Assembly: GCF_000740895.1 (NCBI RefSeq) | Contig: NC_025260.1 | Location: 2,584,001 to 2,648,000 of the forward strand | Length of the DNA: 64,000 bases | DNA from: Theileria orientalis strain Shintoku | Lineage: Eukaryota > Apicomplexa > Aconoidasida > Piroplasmida > Theileriidae | Direction: 5' to 3' | Part shown: in pieces, positions 36,458 through 49,000 of the stretch | Layout of the letters: each line of letters opens with the position of its first letter | Position numbering within the stretch: position 1 is the stretch's first letter | The notes under the pieces: model-generated | The model's database searches: none | Told to the model about the DNA's origin: nothing | What the model saw: only the letters and a program-made list of their open reading frames with translations | Made by a program: the position numbers and the translations under genes

Positions 36458-36649
36458 TTAATAAAAAAACAGAAAATCTATTATACAATTAGTTTCATTG
36501 ATTTTATTGGCCATGTATACAAATATACTCACAAAAAAGCCAATATGACATCCCAACCACATATACCGAGATTCCATCTCAAACTTGCAAACCGTACTTT
36601 TAATCTTGTTGAAAAGCGGAAAATGTACACACCAAGATATAAATGACAT
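36458..36649 (-). CDS. Possible small membrane protein
   Basis: A 63-codon frame with an ATG start and a single predicted hydrophobic helix (WLGCHIGFFVSIFVYMA, about 31-47). Its first 45 codons are clearly richer in G+C than the flanking spacer, and Trp, Cys and Gly codons are frequent, which random AT-rich DNA rarely gives. I recognise no family. A downstream GTGAGT inside the frame could also be a splice donor, so the end is uncertain. Confidence 0.4.
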   Translation of the reverse strand: MSFISWCVHFPLFNKIKSTVCKFEMESRYMWLGCHIGFFVSIFVYMANKINETNCIIDFLFFY

Positions 36650-36732
36650 ATTAACACATTTGTAAGTTTAAAATTTGCGATTGAGAGGTTGGTGTAATAA
36701 AGGGGTTACATCTCTTGAAATCCAAGTTGCCT

Positions 36733-37962
36733 TCAAATATGCACAGTTGATATTTGTACGATTTTAGATGGATCTTTTCCAAATTTTGTTTGCGCAAATG
36801 AAATGAGTCTTTTGAACATCTGGATATACTTCCTGGTGGTCTCGTCGTTTAAAATATGTGCAACCTCCGATGTGAAAATTTTCGACCTTCCAGCCCTTTC
36901 GTGGATTCCAACCATGGTAACCCCCATGGGCCAGGCGGCGTTGCCTATGGCGAGCAGCATATAAGCGTCGTGCGCCTCCTTAAATTCGCCCTTTTCGCAG
37001 CACTCGACTATCCTGTAAAGCTTATCCAAGATATCCTCGTCGAGCTTTTTGGACTTGATCAACTTAAGCAGAGGCTTGATGTCCTTCTTGGTTTGAACGA
37101 GCATGGCTTCGTTCCTCTTCGCCTCAAACTCCTTGCCTTCCTTGACCAAGTCCTCCCTGCAATCCATCATTTGCTGTTCCCAGGATCTCAGCATCTGAGA
37201 AACCCAGTTGAAAATTCTACGAAGAAATGAAATGCGTATGAAGTACCTGTAGTGCTTAGAAGTTTCCGGGAGATCCTTATAATCATCGAAGAAGTCTATT
37301 TGAGTGACTAAAAGGTTAAATTAAAAAAGCATCACTAACCATTCTTGTTTATGTACTTGGATATCAAGTAGTTGTTCCTAAAGATTTTGATGTGTATACG
37401 CTTATTTCAACACACCTGCCCATTATTGCGTCAACGTATATGTTTTGACTTGCCTCCAAGTCGTCCACATCAGTTTCCTGAGAAAATAGCCTCTCGCATC
37501 TACAAAAGGTATTAGGTGTAAAACCAATCGTACCTCTCTTTATGGGATTCTCCAAACAATGTTGCAGGTTGCCTTAATTTTCTAAGACGTTTAACCACTT
37601 CCACGACAGGTATATCTGAACAAAATTAAAAATTGACGAAAATACCATTTGTTTTATCATATACTTTATCCTCATCTTTCACTTGCTTTTTGTCGTAAAA
37701 CTCCTCAATTTTCTAAAAACAATTAATTAAAATTAAAAACACCTTTAATTTTTCATCGATTAACCTTTTTTTACATTCATTTTGCCTTTCTAACTGTTCT
37801 TGTGCTTCTAATCTCCTTTTTTCGGATTCTTCAGAAGCTTTGATCCATTTTTTATCACCTTTAAGCTCTATACATTTATTGTTAATTTGTTAAATACAGA
37901 ATCTCTTAAATACCTTTAAGTTCGTCCCGTTTCTTTTTAATTGTGGATAACAACTTATCCAT
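36733..37962 (-). CDS. PRP18: Pre-mRNA splicing factor Prp18
   Basis: Eight exons, 37962-37914, 37867-37743, 37712-37646, 37615-37534, 37499-37416, 37377-37340, 37307-37247 and 37216-36733, give 329 residues. The introns are 46, 30, 30, 34, 38, 32 and 30 nt, and every phase is consistent. A Lys/Glu-rich coiled-coil N-terminus precedes LRKLRQPATLFGE, the small Prp4/Prp18-type motif. The C-terminal Prp18 domain is unmistakable: LLAIGNAAWPMGVTMVGIHERAGRSKI is read across residues near 260-290, followed by VAHILNDETTRKYIQ. Prp18 acts in the second step of splicing and stabilises 3' splice-site docking. It is the most intron-dense gene in the window. Confidence 0.96.
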
Positions 37963-38168
37963 TTACAAAAAATAAATATAAACAACAAAACAATTTGATG
38001 GTTTAATACAAATTCTATGATACATGGGCTAAATTTGAATATAAGCAAAAGATGTTAAAAAAATGGTGTGCCGATGTATATCACAATATACAAATTATAT
38101 CTTTTATTTTAAATAATCGTTCCACGAAAATGAATTATAAGTAAATTATATAAAGTAATATTTATAAT

Positions 38169-39266
<1,098 letters not shown>

Positions 39267-39482
39267 CTAAACAATTAAAGTTTACAGGTAAAATTTCTAG
39301 ATATTAAAGTAAAATCTAGAACAGAAACAAACAAAAGAAGCTTAAACAAAAAAATATTTATCCTAAGACTATCAATAGCGAAATAAAAGTGACATGAGTA
39401 GCGTCTTGTTGTGCAAAGAAAATTCACAGATCTGGTGCTCCAAAGCAGAAAAATCGGTAAAATAAATCAAGTGTGCACAAAA

Positions 39483-40108
39483 TTAAATATCGTTTAATGA
39501 GTGATCCAAGATGATAAAGTTGGAAGCATTATTGGACGGTTTGACTGATCCGTCGGTGTCGCCACAAACTTCGGGAAAGTGTGAAAAACTGGGCGATGGA
39601 TCTTGATTATCATTATCAGATTTGCCATTTTGAATGTTTTCGCCAGTAGAATCCTCCTCGACACGGTCTAACTGGTCTGAGTTTATGGTATAAGCATCCT
39701 CAGGTGTGTTTGATTTTTTAGAAAATGATGTTTTCTTTTTTTTGCGATCCCGTTTAATTTTTCTTTTGAGAGCCTTTTCAGATTCTTTCTTTATTCGGTG
39801 CATTCGTTGAGACTGAAACAGCTTGTTTTCCATGTCTTCTCTCCATTGTTTGTCCATTTCATCAAGCCGTTGCATTTCAACGGCTCTCTGTTTGCGGTAA
39901 TTATCAAGGAAGTCGCTACCTATGAATAAATTGCCAAAATAAAGTTCGTACCTGCCCCGGAACTGCTTCCCCAAACATTGCGAACCCTCTCTACAACAAC
40001 CTGATCAGAGTCGTCCAAATTAGAGTCAGATTCTTTAGATTTGTTAGAAACATTTAGTATTTTACCAGTTGATAACAAAACATGGTCCTCAAATTTTTGT
40101 TCAACCAT
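39483..40108 (-). CDS. PRKRIP1: PRKRIP1-like spliceosome protein (DUF1168)
   Basis: Two exons, 40108-39952 and 39919-39483, with a 32-nt intron, give 197 residues. The sequence RVRNVWGSSSGAGS followed by a long single helix rich in Arg, Lys, Glu and Gln, then the basic run KRKIKRDRKKKK, is the PRKRIP1/DUF1168 pattern. The intron falls inside the Gly-Ala-Gly-Ser part of the motif, and its removal restores the family sequence. In human spliceosomes PRKRIP1 is a long-helix component of the C* complex. The C-terminal third is acidic and disordered. It is a short protein with no other domain. Confidence 0.85.
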
Positions 40109-40432
40109 ATATATCCAAATATAGTGAAATGAAAAGATAAATCAAATTCCTATACTTTAAATCAACAAAAATATATATACAAAAATAGATATAACATAAA
40201 TATGACAATATAATAAAACAGAGCCTTAAAAATAAACTTAAATATGACTATCATATTCCACTATAATTTGTGAGATTCCAACGAGTATTTACACAACTAT
40301 AAACATTAATCTTGTAAAAAATATTTTATCTATCGCAATCTTAGTATTTAACAAAAATTTGCGCTTAACACACCAAATGGTCATTTTTGTCATAATGTAC
40401 ACTATACTTAGTGGTCATCGATCTTGTAACTA
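40109..40432. other. AT-rich divergent spacer
   Basis: This is the upstream region of the PRKRIP1-like gene (leftward) and the FNR gene (rightward). It is AT-rich with no gene visible. Confidence 0.6.
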
Positions 40433-41521
40433 ATGGTTACATCTCCCCTATGGGTAATTCTTTTAAGGTATTTGCACTAAAAAGGAAGATAATTGACAGA
40501 TTTTTAGTTACCCGCTGGTTGTTTTATCATTTAGAACAAACAAGTGTAAAATAAATCGCACACACCTCCCAGTAATATGGGATTCCGTAAATAATCAGTA
40601 AGTTTAGAGGATTTTAACGGAAATTTGTGCTGTAGACCTTTGAATCGCTACACAGCGAATAATCCACTGAAATGTAAAATACGCTCAGCCAAAAAAATAG
40701 CCACAAACAACATAGACAGAGATTTCTATCACATAGAAATAGACCACGATGGGAAGTATAAGTACAAAGAGGGCCAATACTGTGGAATCATACCGCCAGG
40801 TATTTTGTTAGACAGATGAAAAGCGTAGGAATTTCACCGAGAACAAACAGGAGGCACACACCCAGGTCATACTCACTGGCGCCCACGGTGGATGGGAACG
40901 ACGAGTCGACGCTCTCAATTTGCATAAGAGTGACGAGGCCGGACAACGAGAACCTTGGAATATGCTCAAGGTTCCTGGCGAGCAGCGAAAGCGGCACGGA
41001 GGTGAGCATGACGGGGCCGTTCGGAAAGAACCTGACGCTGACGGAGGAGGACATAAGAGCGAATAACCTGATCCTGATAGCAGCAGGCACAGGAATATCG
41101 CCGTTCAGAGGCTTCCTGAAGAGAATCTGGGAAGACGCGGGCTGCGTGCCGGGAAGAAAAATCGTTCTCTTTTACGGAGTGCAGAATCAGTCGACGTTCC
41201 TGTACAGAGAGGAGTTGGAAAGGTACAAGGAAATGCTGGGAAACACACTGGAAATCCTTCCCTGCTACTCTAGGGAGCCTAACCAGCCTAAGTTATACGT
41301 CCAGGTAGGAGAGAAGAAAGTTAACGGCAATGTAGGAAAACATACTGAGGAACAGTAAACCCCTGTGCGATTTGGCAAACTCGGGAACCAAATGCAGTAT
41401 ATTTGTTTGCGGAAGAAAGGATATGGAAAAGCCGGTACGCGAGGCACTAAACGAAGTATACAAGAACACCGGAGAGGCGGATAAGATCCTGGCAGAAGCC
41501 AAGTACGAAGTATACCAGTGA
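40433..41521 (+). CDS. FNR: Apicoplast-type ferredoxin-NADP reductase
   Basis: Five exons, 40433-40467, 40508-40597, 40636-40799, 40829-41304 and 41336-41521, give 316 residues; the introns are 40, 38, 29 and 31 nt. The two short 5' exons supply a hydrophobic start, [21 protein letters not shown] Lys/Asn/Arg-rich, acid-poor stretch follows to about residue 70. This is a bipartite apicoplast leader. The mature part has [10 protein letters not shown], the FAD-binding RSYSLA, GICSRFL (family GxxSxxL), [16 protein letters not shown] for the pyrophosphate of NADP, and [11 protein letters not shown] near the end. FNR passes electrons from NADPH to ferredoxin for isoprenoid synthesis in the apicoplast. 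The acidic C-terminal tail extends past the usual aromatic end, which is unusual. The assignment is firm and the leader is inferred from splice phases. Confidence 0.9.
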
Positions 41522-41529
41522 TCTGGTAT
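41512..41529 (+). other. Perfect hairpin spanning the FNR stop codon
   Basis: ATACCAG (41512-41518) and CTGGTAT (41523-41529) form a 7-bp stem, and the TGA stop (41519-41521) sits in the 4-nt TGAT loop. Diverged copies of the same sequence follow at about 41545-41600. Whether the hairpin acts in 3'-end formation or is only the relic of a local duplication is unknown. Confidence 0.7.
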
Positions 41530-41676
41530 TAGGCCACGAATCTTGTGAGTCAGTGATCTCGTAATATACCAGTAATCTATAGCATGCCAGTAATATCGAA
41601 AACGAAAGATAATGTATATGGTTAACTAGGGAAACGAGTGTATTCGGAAAAAAGGAAAATTATTTATAGGCAGCTA

Positions 41677-44425
41677 CTAGTACTCATGCAACATCCGTTT
41701 AACGATTTCCCGGTGGCCAATGCGATCGGTGGAGACCCAAGGTATGCTGAAAGGGTCTTTGAGTGAGTGTTCAAGGACCCGGGGAGTGGAGGAATCTCCA
41801 CAAGAAAGATAGAGACCGTGGCCCTTGGTCCGGCCTAAAAAAAGGTCATCAGTGGCAAGGAGCATAACTAATTCTTGGTAGAATTAATGTGAGAAAATAG
41901 GTTAGCAAAGATTAGAGTAGTAAAGGTTGTAAGCACGATTAGTTTGAAAAATAAATAGGCAGAGTCTGAAGTAAATAGCTCTGTGTATCTAGAAATAGAC
42001 GCTAAAAACGTGTATCTGTGGACCTTGGCGATTAGAAAGGTATGGGTCGTGGTTCCAGCCGTGGGTACCAGCGACGTATTCAGTAGGGTCAGTCATGGTC
42101 CGGTAAAAGTTCTCGCACACAATTTCGTCTAAAAAAAGTGAAGGGGGTCGAACGTACTCTTTTTCCTGTTGATGTATTTGGTGGTGATGCGGTCCACCAG
42201 AGCGTCGAGCTTCTGAACGGAAATGCCATGAGGGAAACGAACCTGCAAGAAGGAGTGCCTCGACTTGTATTTTGGCCGCCTTAAGTACCGAGGAGTGGAG
42301 GTGAAAATCCTCCTGTATCTCTTCTTGGTCCTCCTCTTGACGGTGTCGCCTATGAAGGACAGCCTTCCAGTCAACTCCATGAGCTCGTAGGACTCAGTGG
42401 CCCTCAGGATCGCCTCTGTGCTCAAAAAGCCAGAATCTGAAACTTCAGCCTCGTCCCCGGAGGATTTAGACCTCAAGGTCTGCGATTCCTTCGTTAGCTT
42501 ATCGATGATGAACGCGGCCTTTCTGCTCGCAATTGCCGCATTGTTGACCTTGGGGCCGCTGAAGAACGGGCAGTTGGCGAGCATCTGGGCAAATTCTTCC
42601 GTTTTCAAGTAGTCGGTACACTTGTCAACGGGAGGCTTTGGCTTTTCGGGGCTCATGCTAGTTCTCTTAAAAAGCTCAAATTCATCACAGTCTTCAAAAT
42701 CTTCTTCAAGGTCGTATTCTTCATATTCATTGTCCTCTTGATCCAGCTGTTCTTTTTCTTGCTGTACTTTTTGTAATTGTTGCAGCGGCTCTTTTTCTTC
42801 TTGTTGTACTTGTCGTGTTTGTTCCACAACTGGCTTCTCGACTGATTCCTCCTCTTCTTTGTCCTTGCTTACAGGCTCAGCCACTTCATAAAAACGAATT
42901 GACTTCACTGATCTTGGTAAACGTTTCCTGAGCTTCGATTTAGATTTTTTACATCCACCCGAATCAGTGGTTTTGTTCTTAACTGGAGTTGCAGGTGGAT
43001 TAATCACATCATCTCGCCTATCGATAGACGCAGGCTCCTCGGATGCCTTAGCATGATCGAGATCAATGTTTTCTCGTTTTGAATAATTTTTAGTGCGAGA
43101 GATAACTTTTTCGAAAGAATCGATGCTTTTCCTAGAATTTTTACCATCTTTAGGATCTTCCAATGCCGATGGTTGTGTGTTGTTGCCATCGAATGGTTTT
43201 AAATTCGGGCACACTGTCCTAATTGCGTTAGTCAGGATTTTTTTAAACAGCTCGAGGTCTGCTGGAACATCAAACTCGGCTATCCAAACGTCTCCCAAAA
43301 TGCTAACCATCTTTTTAGAATCTTTCTCACTGGTACGGTTCTTTTCACCAAGGGGCCTTCCTATTTCCTTCCCTTCGAGTCGGCTTATCTTATCATTAAC
43401 CAAACTGAAGTACGAATCTTCAAACTGATCGAGCAGATGAAATCCACTCAACTCTGGCTCACACTTGGTCTCCAGACTGTTAGACTCGCTTGACTCGAAC
43501 GTCCTGACGACGAAGCTAACGTTTTCGAGTACAGTGGCGAAAATGTCATCTTGAGCGTCACACCCTGAGGCCAGCTCACATCCTAACTGACCGTTTGGGC
43601 CATTATCAACTACTGCCAGCTCTCTTTCCGAATAGTTCATAGAGTGTAGACGATGTAAACCACAGAAACAAAATTGAGGAAACGATTAAAATAACATACC
43701 AAGCAACCTTAGCGTCTATATTTTTGTGACATTCCTGTAAACTTACTAGGGCCAAGAATTGGTGCACTTCCGGTGATTCCTTTCTTAACTTCCTCTGTAA
43801 AAACGTTAGTGCGCAAAGAAATAACATCATGCGTATACTATCTACTTTGTACCTAAACACGCTGGAGTCATATGAACCTCTACACCATTCCAGGTGTATT
43901 TCGTGTTTGTCTGGTTCGGATTTGTTGTCCAACCAGGATGGCATTTACAGTTAATTTGATTTACTCCTGGTATAAATTCACAATCTCCGTGGCCGCAGGG
44001 GTTGTTCCTCTCGTAGCTACAGGGATTGTCTTCTATTTCACAGTTATCTCCTTTATAAAACGCTCCGCAGTCACATTTATAATAGGGATGTGAATCTAGA
44101 TTAATACACTGGCCTACGAAAGTTTGTGTGCACGCCTCTTACCTTGATTGCATAAGGTGTGTTTGCATGAAATGCCTCTCTGAAAGGGCCTACAGTGCTT
44201 ATTGCAATAATCTAAGGGTGTAGAACAGTCCCAGCCAGTAAATCCGGGGTTACAGACGCACAAATTATAGTTATTTTGGCCTAAAGACACTTTTATACAC
44301 TTGGAATCTCGATGACACTTGTGATCATCGTCACATTCCTCATCACAAAGAACAACATTTATGTTACACAGACAAATTAACAAAAATAAAAATGACGACG
44401 ATAATTTAACATTAAATGAAAACAT
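41677..44425 (-). CDS. EGF-like type I membrane protein with a long cytoplasmic tail
   Basis: The model has seven exons, 44425-44143, 44113-43853, 43794-43747, 43715-43614, 43582-42158, 42128-42024 and about 41834-41677, giving about 793 residues. A signal peptide (residues 1-27) is followed by three Cys-rich EGF-like units, with CVCNPGFTGWDC, YKCDCGAFYKGDNC and NCKCHPGW marking their ends. A membrane helix follows (WYVILIVSSILFLWF, about 203-217). The tail of about 570 residues has an acidic Gln/Glu coiled coil and a basic KRRTKKRYRR cluster. The last part is better ordered, with FPHGISVQKLDALVDRI and TDPTEYVAGTHGWNHDPYLS. Joining ectodomain to tail depends on a 31-nt intron (43583-43613). 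Without it the frame stops at 43606 and the tail would be a separate gene starting at 43640. The final junction is ambiguous, as acceptors at 41835, 41868 and 41874 all fit in phase. Confidence 0.7.
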
Positions 44426-44853
44426 TAACCCAAAGAACTCTCATTTGCATAAATAATCAAGTCAGACTATGATTTTATAAATAAAGTACATATCCATGGT
44501 TCATTGTTTTGTTGTTTGTGGATTCTTTATTAAATTTGCTAAAAATAGACCAAAAGATGGTAGATATATAGAAGAAACAAAAAATGAATAAATGTGTGTA
44601 AATTTTTAACCTTAAGAAGCTCAATAACAAAAGATGTGTAAATAATAGCATAGAGAGCGTCTGAGAATGGTGCAGATTGTATTGTGTACATAAATACACA
44701 TTTCTATGCAATTCTAAGTAATAATAAATAAATACATGTTGTAATTTTATGACATAAAATTTTGTCGAATTTTTGAATTATGATTATTCATAATATACAT
44801 CATATTCACGTATAATAAATCTATAATATTCTAGAATAAATAAAATTAATAAA
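44426..44853. other. AT-rich divergent spacer
   Basis: This is the upstream region of the EGF-like gene (leftward) and the GNAT gene (rightward). It is AT-rich. A 78-codon frame on the complement (44475-44711) is Leu/Phe/Ser-rich by base composition and is not called. Confidence 0.6.
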
Positions 44854-45384
44854 ATGGAAGAAAAAAAATATTTATCGGATGTTCAGCTGGATTTTCTTAA
44901 AAATAAAGTTAATTTGAAGAAGGAACTAACGGTTTCGGAGATAAACTTGGAATTGAAAAACATGGACTCGTATGAAGAATACTTAGAGGTCAGGCCAATT
45001 ACGGAACTTGTTTCAAGATCTAATATGTACCACTCAGAAGATTATATTGCCTCAATGATATCAAACCCTCTATATTACCCATTCGTAGTAAAGTTTGTTC
45101 CAAAAAATGATCAAAAACCAAAAATTGTGGCTTACTTTGAAATATATATATTGCCTCACCTGGGAAGAATGTTTGATTCTCGTCTAGAAAGAGTTATTGT
45201 GACCCCGGAATACAGAAACCTTGGAATATTCAATTACTTAATTACATTCGCTATCGATTTTTGCAAATCGACCCTAAAGTGTAACAGAATAGACTTAATA
45301 TGCGAAAATCCAGTTGCTATGCGTGTTTACGAACGTTTCGAATTTGAGAAGGTTGATACGACCTTGTACAGAAAATATCTATAA
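44854..45384 (+). CDS. GNAT-family N-acetyltransferase
   Basis: A single-exon gene of 176 residues. The GNAT core is visible. IVAYFEIYILPHLGRMFDSRLERVIV is the central sheet, read over residues near 90-115. The acetyl-CoA loop follows as TPEYRNLGIFNYLI, a relaxed form of the R/Q-x-x-G-x-G/A motif. IDLICENPVAMRVYERFEFEKVD then matches the C-terminal N-x-x-A-x-x-x-Y-x-x-x-G/F-F motif, near 148-170. Size and the FDSRLERVIVTPEYR context recall glucosamine-6-phosphate acetyltransferases, but a protein or small-molecule acetyltransferase of another branch is equally possible. There is no targeting signal. Codon usage is AT-rich, in contrast with the giant gene that follows. Confidence 0.8.
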   Translation: MEEKKYLSDVQLDFLKNKVNLKKELTVSEINLELKNMDSYEEYLEVRPITELVSRSNMYHSEDYIASMISNPLYYPFVVKFVPKNDQKPKIVAYFEIYILPHLGRMFDSRLERVIVTPEYRNLGIFNYLITFAIDFCKSTLKCNRIDLICENPVAMRVYERFEFEKVDTTLYRKYL

Positions 45385-46021
45385 ATCGTAAACATGATAA
45401 TTTTAAGATTGGTTATATGTTTTATTGGTATTTTTAAAGTTCAATTCTTACATATAAGGGGTTAAATAAATATATTTCGAAAGAAAAAGGAGGATCGTGT
45501 CTGTACGTTGTATTCCAAATTAATTCGGGGATGAATCCAAGATCAAATAAAAAAAATTGAAACATAATTAAATTAAAGAGGGTATTATTAAATTTTAACA
45601 AAATGTGTAAATTAAAATTAAATGAATTTCAACTACATATGGTTCCCACCACACATGAAAGAATATTCACGAAAATCCAATAATAAGATCATTTTAATAC
45701 AATTAATGTCATTCATAATTAATACAATAAGATAAATAGTACTAAAACATTGTGTATTTATATCTTTCTGGAGTGATAGTGAAAGATAAGCGTTTCTTCT
45801 GATATTAGTGAATAATGTATTAAAAATATTAACAATAATAGTAATTTTAGCCTCTATATGTGATTGTGTAATCATTAAACGCAATGATTATGTCATTTAA
45901 ACTGTCTAACATTTTGTATTCACGAGTGACCGTTACAAACTAACCTTTCTAGAGATTTTATTGTTGTTTCTTACAGAATTGAAAATATCAGATAATAGTG
46001 TACCATATTGGTGGCTCTGCC
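45385..46021. other. AT-rich spacer upstream of the HECT gene
   Basis: The base composition changes abruptly from AT-rich here to GC-rich coding at 46022. A good 3' splice-site sequence (TTGTTTCTTACAG, ending at 45975) with no open frame before it suggests a 5' UTR intron, which is inference. No gene is seen. Confidence 0.55.
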
Positions 46022-49000
46022 ATGGAATCTGAGAATAATTGTGATTCCCCTCCCACGGATCCGCCGTTTTCCCAGGCCCGCGAGTGTGTTATTGACCAGA
46101 ACAATGAGCTCGACAGCAAGCATTTGTTCAGGTTGCTGGTGTACACGAAGCACACAGCACTTAGTAGACTGAAGCTAGTGGACAGCGTGGACTTTAAGAA
46201 GGAGTTTCTGGTCCTGCACGAAGCACACCGAACAATATACAGCCTAAGGTCGAAGCTGCTGAAGCACTCGAAGCATAAGTCGTCACCGTCATCAGTGAAG
46301 ACGAACACGAAGAGGATATTTGCAGACATGCTGATGTCATTTAAGAAGTGCGACGGACTGTTCAAGGCGAAGGCAGACGAAGCTTGTAAGCTTAAGGTGC
46401 AGACCGACGAGTCGACCTCACTGTCAATAGACCTGGGCTCGCTGCTGAGAGTAATATCAGTGAAGGACATGTTCCTGAAGAAGCTGGACCCGAACGACGA
46501 ATTCATCCTGGGCCACTGCCTGGACATAATCAAGAGCAAGTACAACTACGACTTCAGCACGCTGGTCTCTCACTGGAACGTAATTAACCAAATCTTCCTG
46601 TGCAACTACCACGAAGTCCAAGTGATGTCGAAGGAGAATAAGGGCTCACATTCGAATCCGCTTAAGCTGGACGACACGATACCGTTGATATACGAGCTGT
46701 ATAACAACATAGGGAAGTACAGAAACGAGCTTAGAGAAAAAATATTAGATTCAAAAGTACTGGAACACAAACTAGTTAAAGAAGAAGAGGAGGAGGAAAA
46801 AAAGAAGGAAGAAAGTAAAATGATAAATAGAAAAGGGAAGATTCAAGAGAAGGGCACGGAGATGAAAAGTTTTGAGCATTTGGCAAAGAGGGTGCACAAG
46901 GATCTGGAAAACAACCACGTACTGCTAAACATAAGAATATTTGAGCTGAACAAGAGCACAGTGGAGGACGTGACAACAGCAATAAAGCCAGTTCTGAAGG
47001 AGATCAGAGACGAAATACAGAGCCAAGAGTGCGACTACCAGTACTGGATGGGCATGTTCACGCAAAACTACGAGCCGCCGAAAAGTAGCGAGGCGGAGGA
47101 GGTGTACAGAGTGCTGAGCACAGTGCTGGACTTCAGCTTCGGACACAACCTGTACGACCTGGGAGACCTGACGACGGACCTGATCTTCACGTTCGCAATG
47201 AGAGACCCGAACCTGAGCAGGCTTCTGCGGAGTTTCACGAAGTACTTCGACGGAGTGCTGCTGCCAGCGTTCATGAAGTACGCAGCGGAGCTGAGGTCGA
47301 TGACGTCGGACAGCTACAGCAGCATCTGGATCCCGAGTCTGCCGAGTCTGGAGTCAGTGCTGAGCTTCGAGTACCTGGCGCTGCAGTACCCAGTGATGCC
47401 CTACGTCCCGGGCCCGCAGGACTTCGACTGGCCGATCTCGCTGATACCGAAGTCAGGAACGTTCGTGATGAGGCTGGACATAGAAATCCTGGACAGAATC
47501 GACTACACGAAGATATACACGCCGAAGGCGAACCCGTTCAATCTGAAGATAACGATCAAAAACACGAACACGAAGGGGGATCCTAAGGAGTACGTGTTGA
47601 GAGCATACGGAAACGCGTTCTTCGTGTCAAACCCGAAGAAGAGGCAGATCAACGCAGGCTCGAGTAAGCTGTGTCTGGAGATACTGTTCAACAACAGCAC
47701 AGCAGTGCTCTTCACGAACGGCACGTACTTCGACTCTATCAAGTTCGCACAAGAGTCGCTGGACTTCTTCGAGTTGGAAGTGTACTACAGAGTGGAGACG
47801 GTAAACCTTAGGCAGTACTACACGCTGACGCCGGGATTCAGAAAGTACCTGATCAAGTCGAACCTGCTGCACCACCACATCTTCGTGACGAGCGACGAGT
47901 GCACGAAGATCAGCGTGGAGCGGCCGAGCACGAGAAGGGTCGCGAAGGAAGCACAGCTGGTGACGACGAGGTCGGAGCTGGAGTCCACAGGCTACGTGAG
48001 GAGAGTGTTCGACAACTTCGCCTTCTTCTCAATGGCGCTCTCGAGCGTGCACATGGCCACAGCGAACATCAACTTCAGCATCACGATGCACAGCAGGTTC
48101 GACCCGCTGAGCAGAAATGCGCTGGAGTGCCTGGACGCAGTGTTTGAGCTGCTGGTGAGAATGTTCGAGCTGACGTCGGAGATGGCGCTGGAGGGAGACC
48201 TCAGGATGCTGTCGGAGGTGGCCTCAGTGAACGTGATCACGCTGTGGAGGCTGATGTCGGAGGCGCTGATATCAGCGCTCTCAGTGGTGGAGATGCTGTT
48301 CTCGCTGAAAATCGAGGCGGAGGAGTACCCTGAAAACTTCCTCAACAACCTGTCGAAGATACTGATAGAGGCGATCAAGTATAAGTGCACATTTAGAGTG
48401 GACGGACAGATCAGCGAGTATCACCACCCAATAGACCTGGTGTCGCTGTCGAACACAGTGAACAACATATCGATAGGGATCCTGGGCTCAAACTCGCAAA
48501 TATTCAAGCAGCTGTTCTCAACGTCGCCAATACAAGTGCTCTCGGAAATCCTGCTCTCAATAGCGTACTCGGACCTTCATTACGTGTCGGACCTGACGGT
48601 CCTGGCGAAAAACAGAACGCTGGAGGCTCTCAACGAGGGAATGTGCATAGAAATATTCACAAAGAGAGCACTCTCTCACGTGTTCGACGACAGAAAGGCG
48701 ACGCAGAAGGGAGGCGCGGGAGGAGGAATCTCGAACTTCTGGTGGAACCTGATATCGGAGCTGCTGGAGGCGGACATGAATTGCCTGCACAGCGACGGAG
48801 GAAGAACATTCAGCTACTGCACGTGCAAAGGAAGCCTGAGCGACCTCTCGCTGCTGGACCCGATGTTCGACTACTGCACCTTCTGCCTGAGGAAGTACTT
48901 CAACTACTTCTCCTCAATCACGTCGCTCAACTACCACATGACGAAGCTGTACACGAGCGAGTCATTCTGCTCAATACTGAGGCCGTCGATGATGCTCTGC

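Noticed and set aside
40587..40607. 21-nt intron joining an ATG at 40577 to the FNR frame
   Set aside because: In phase, but shorter than any other intron here and gives no targeting leader; the 40433 model is better on both counts.
40625..40819. Start of FNR at TTG 40625 with the frame ending at 40819
   Set aside because: Contains unspliced intron on both sides; the spliced model restores both the family motif GIIPPG and a targeting leader.
45633..45884. 83-codon frame on the complement upstream of HECT
   Set aside because: Spacer-like composition and Ile/Asn/Leu-rich residues with no features.
45998..46021. Extension of the HECT protein to GTG 45998
   Set aside because: GTG is not a normal nuclear start in this lineage; ATG 46022 follows in frame eight codons later.
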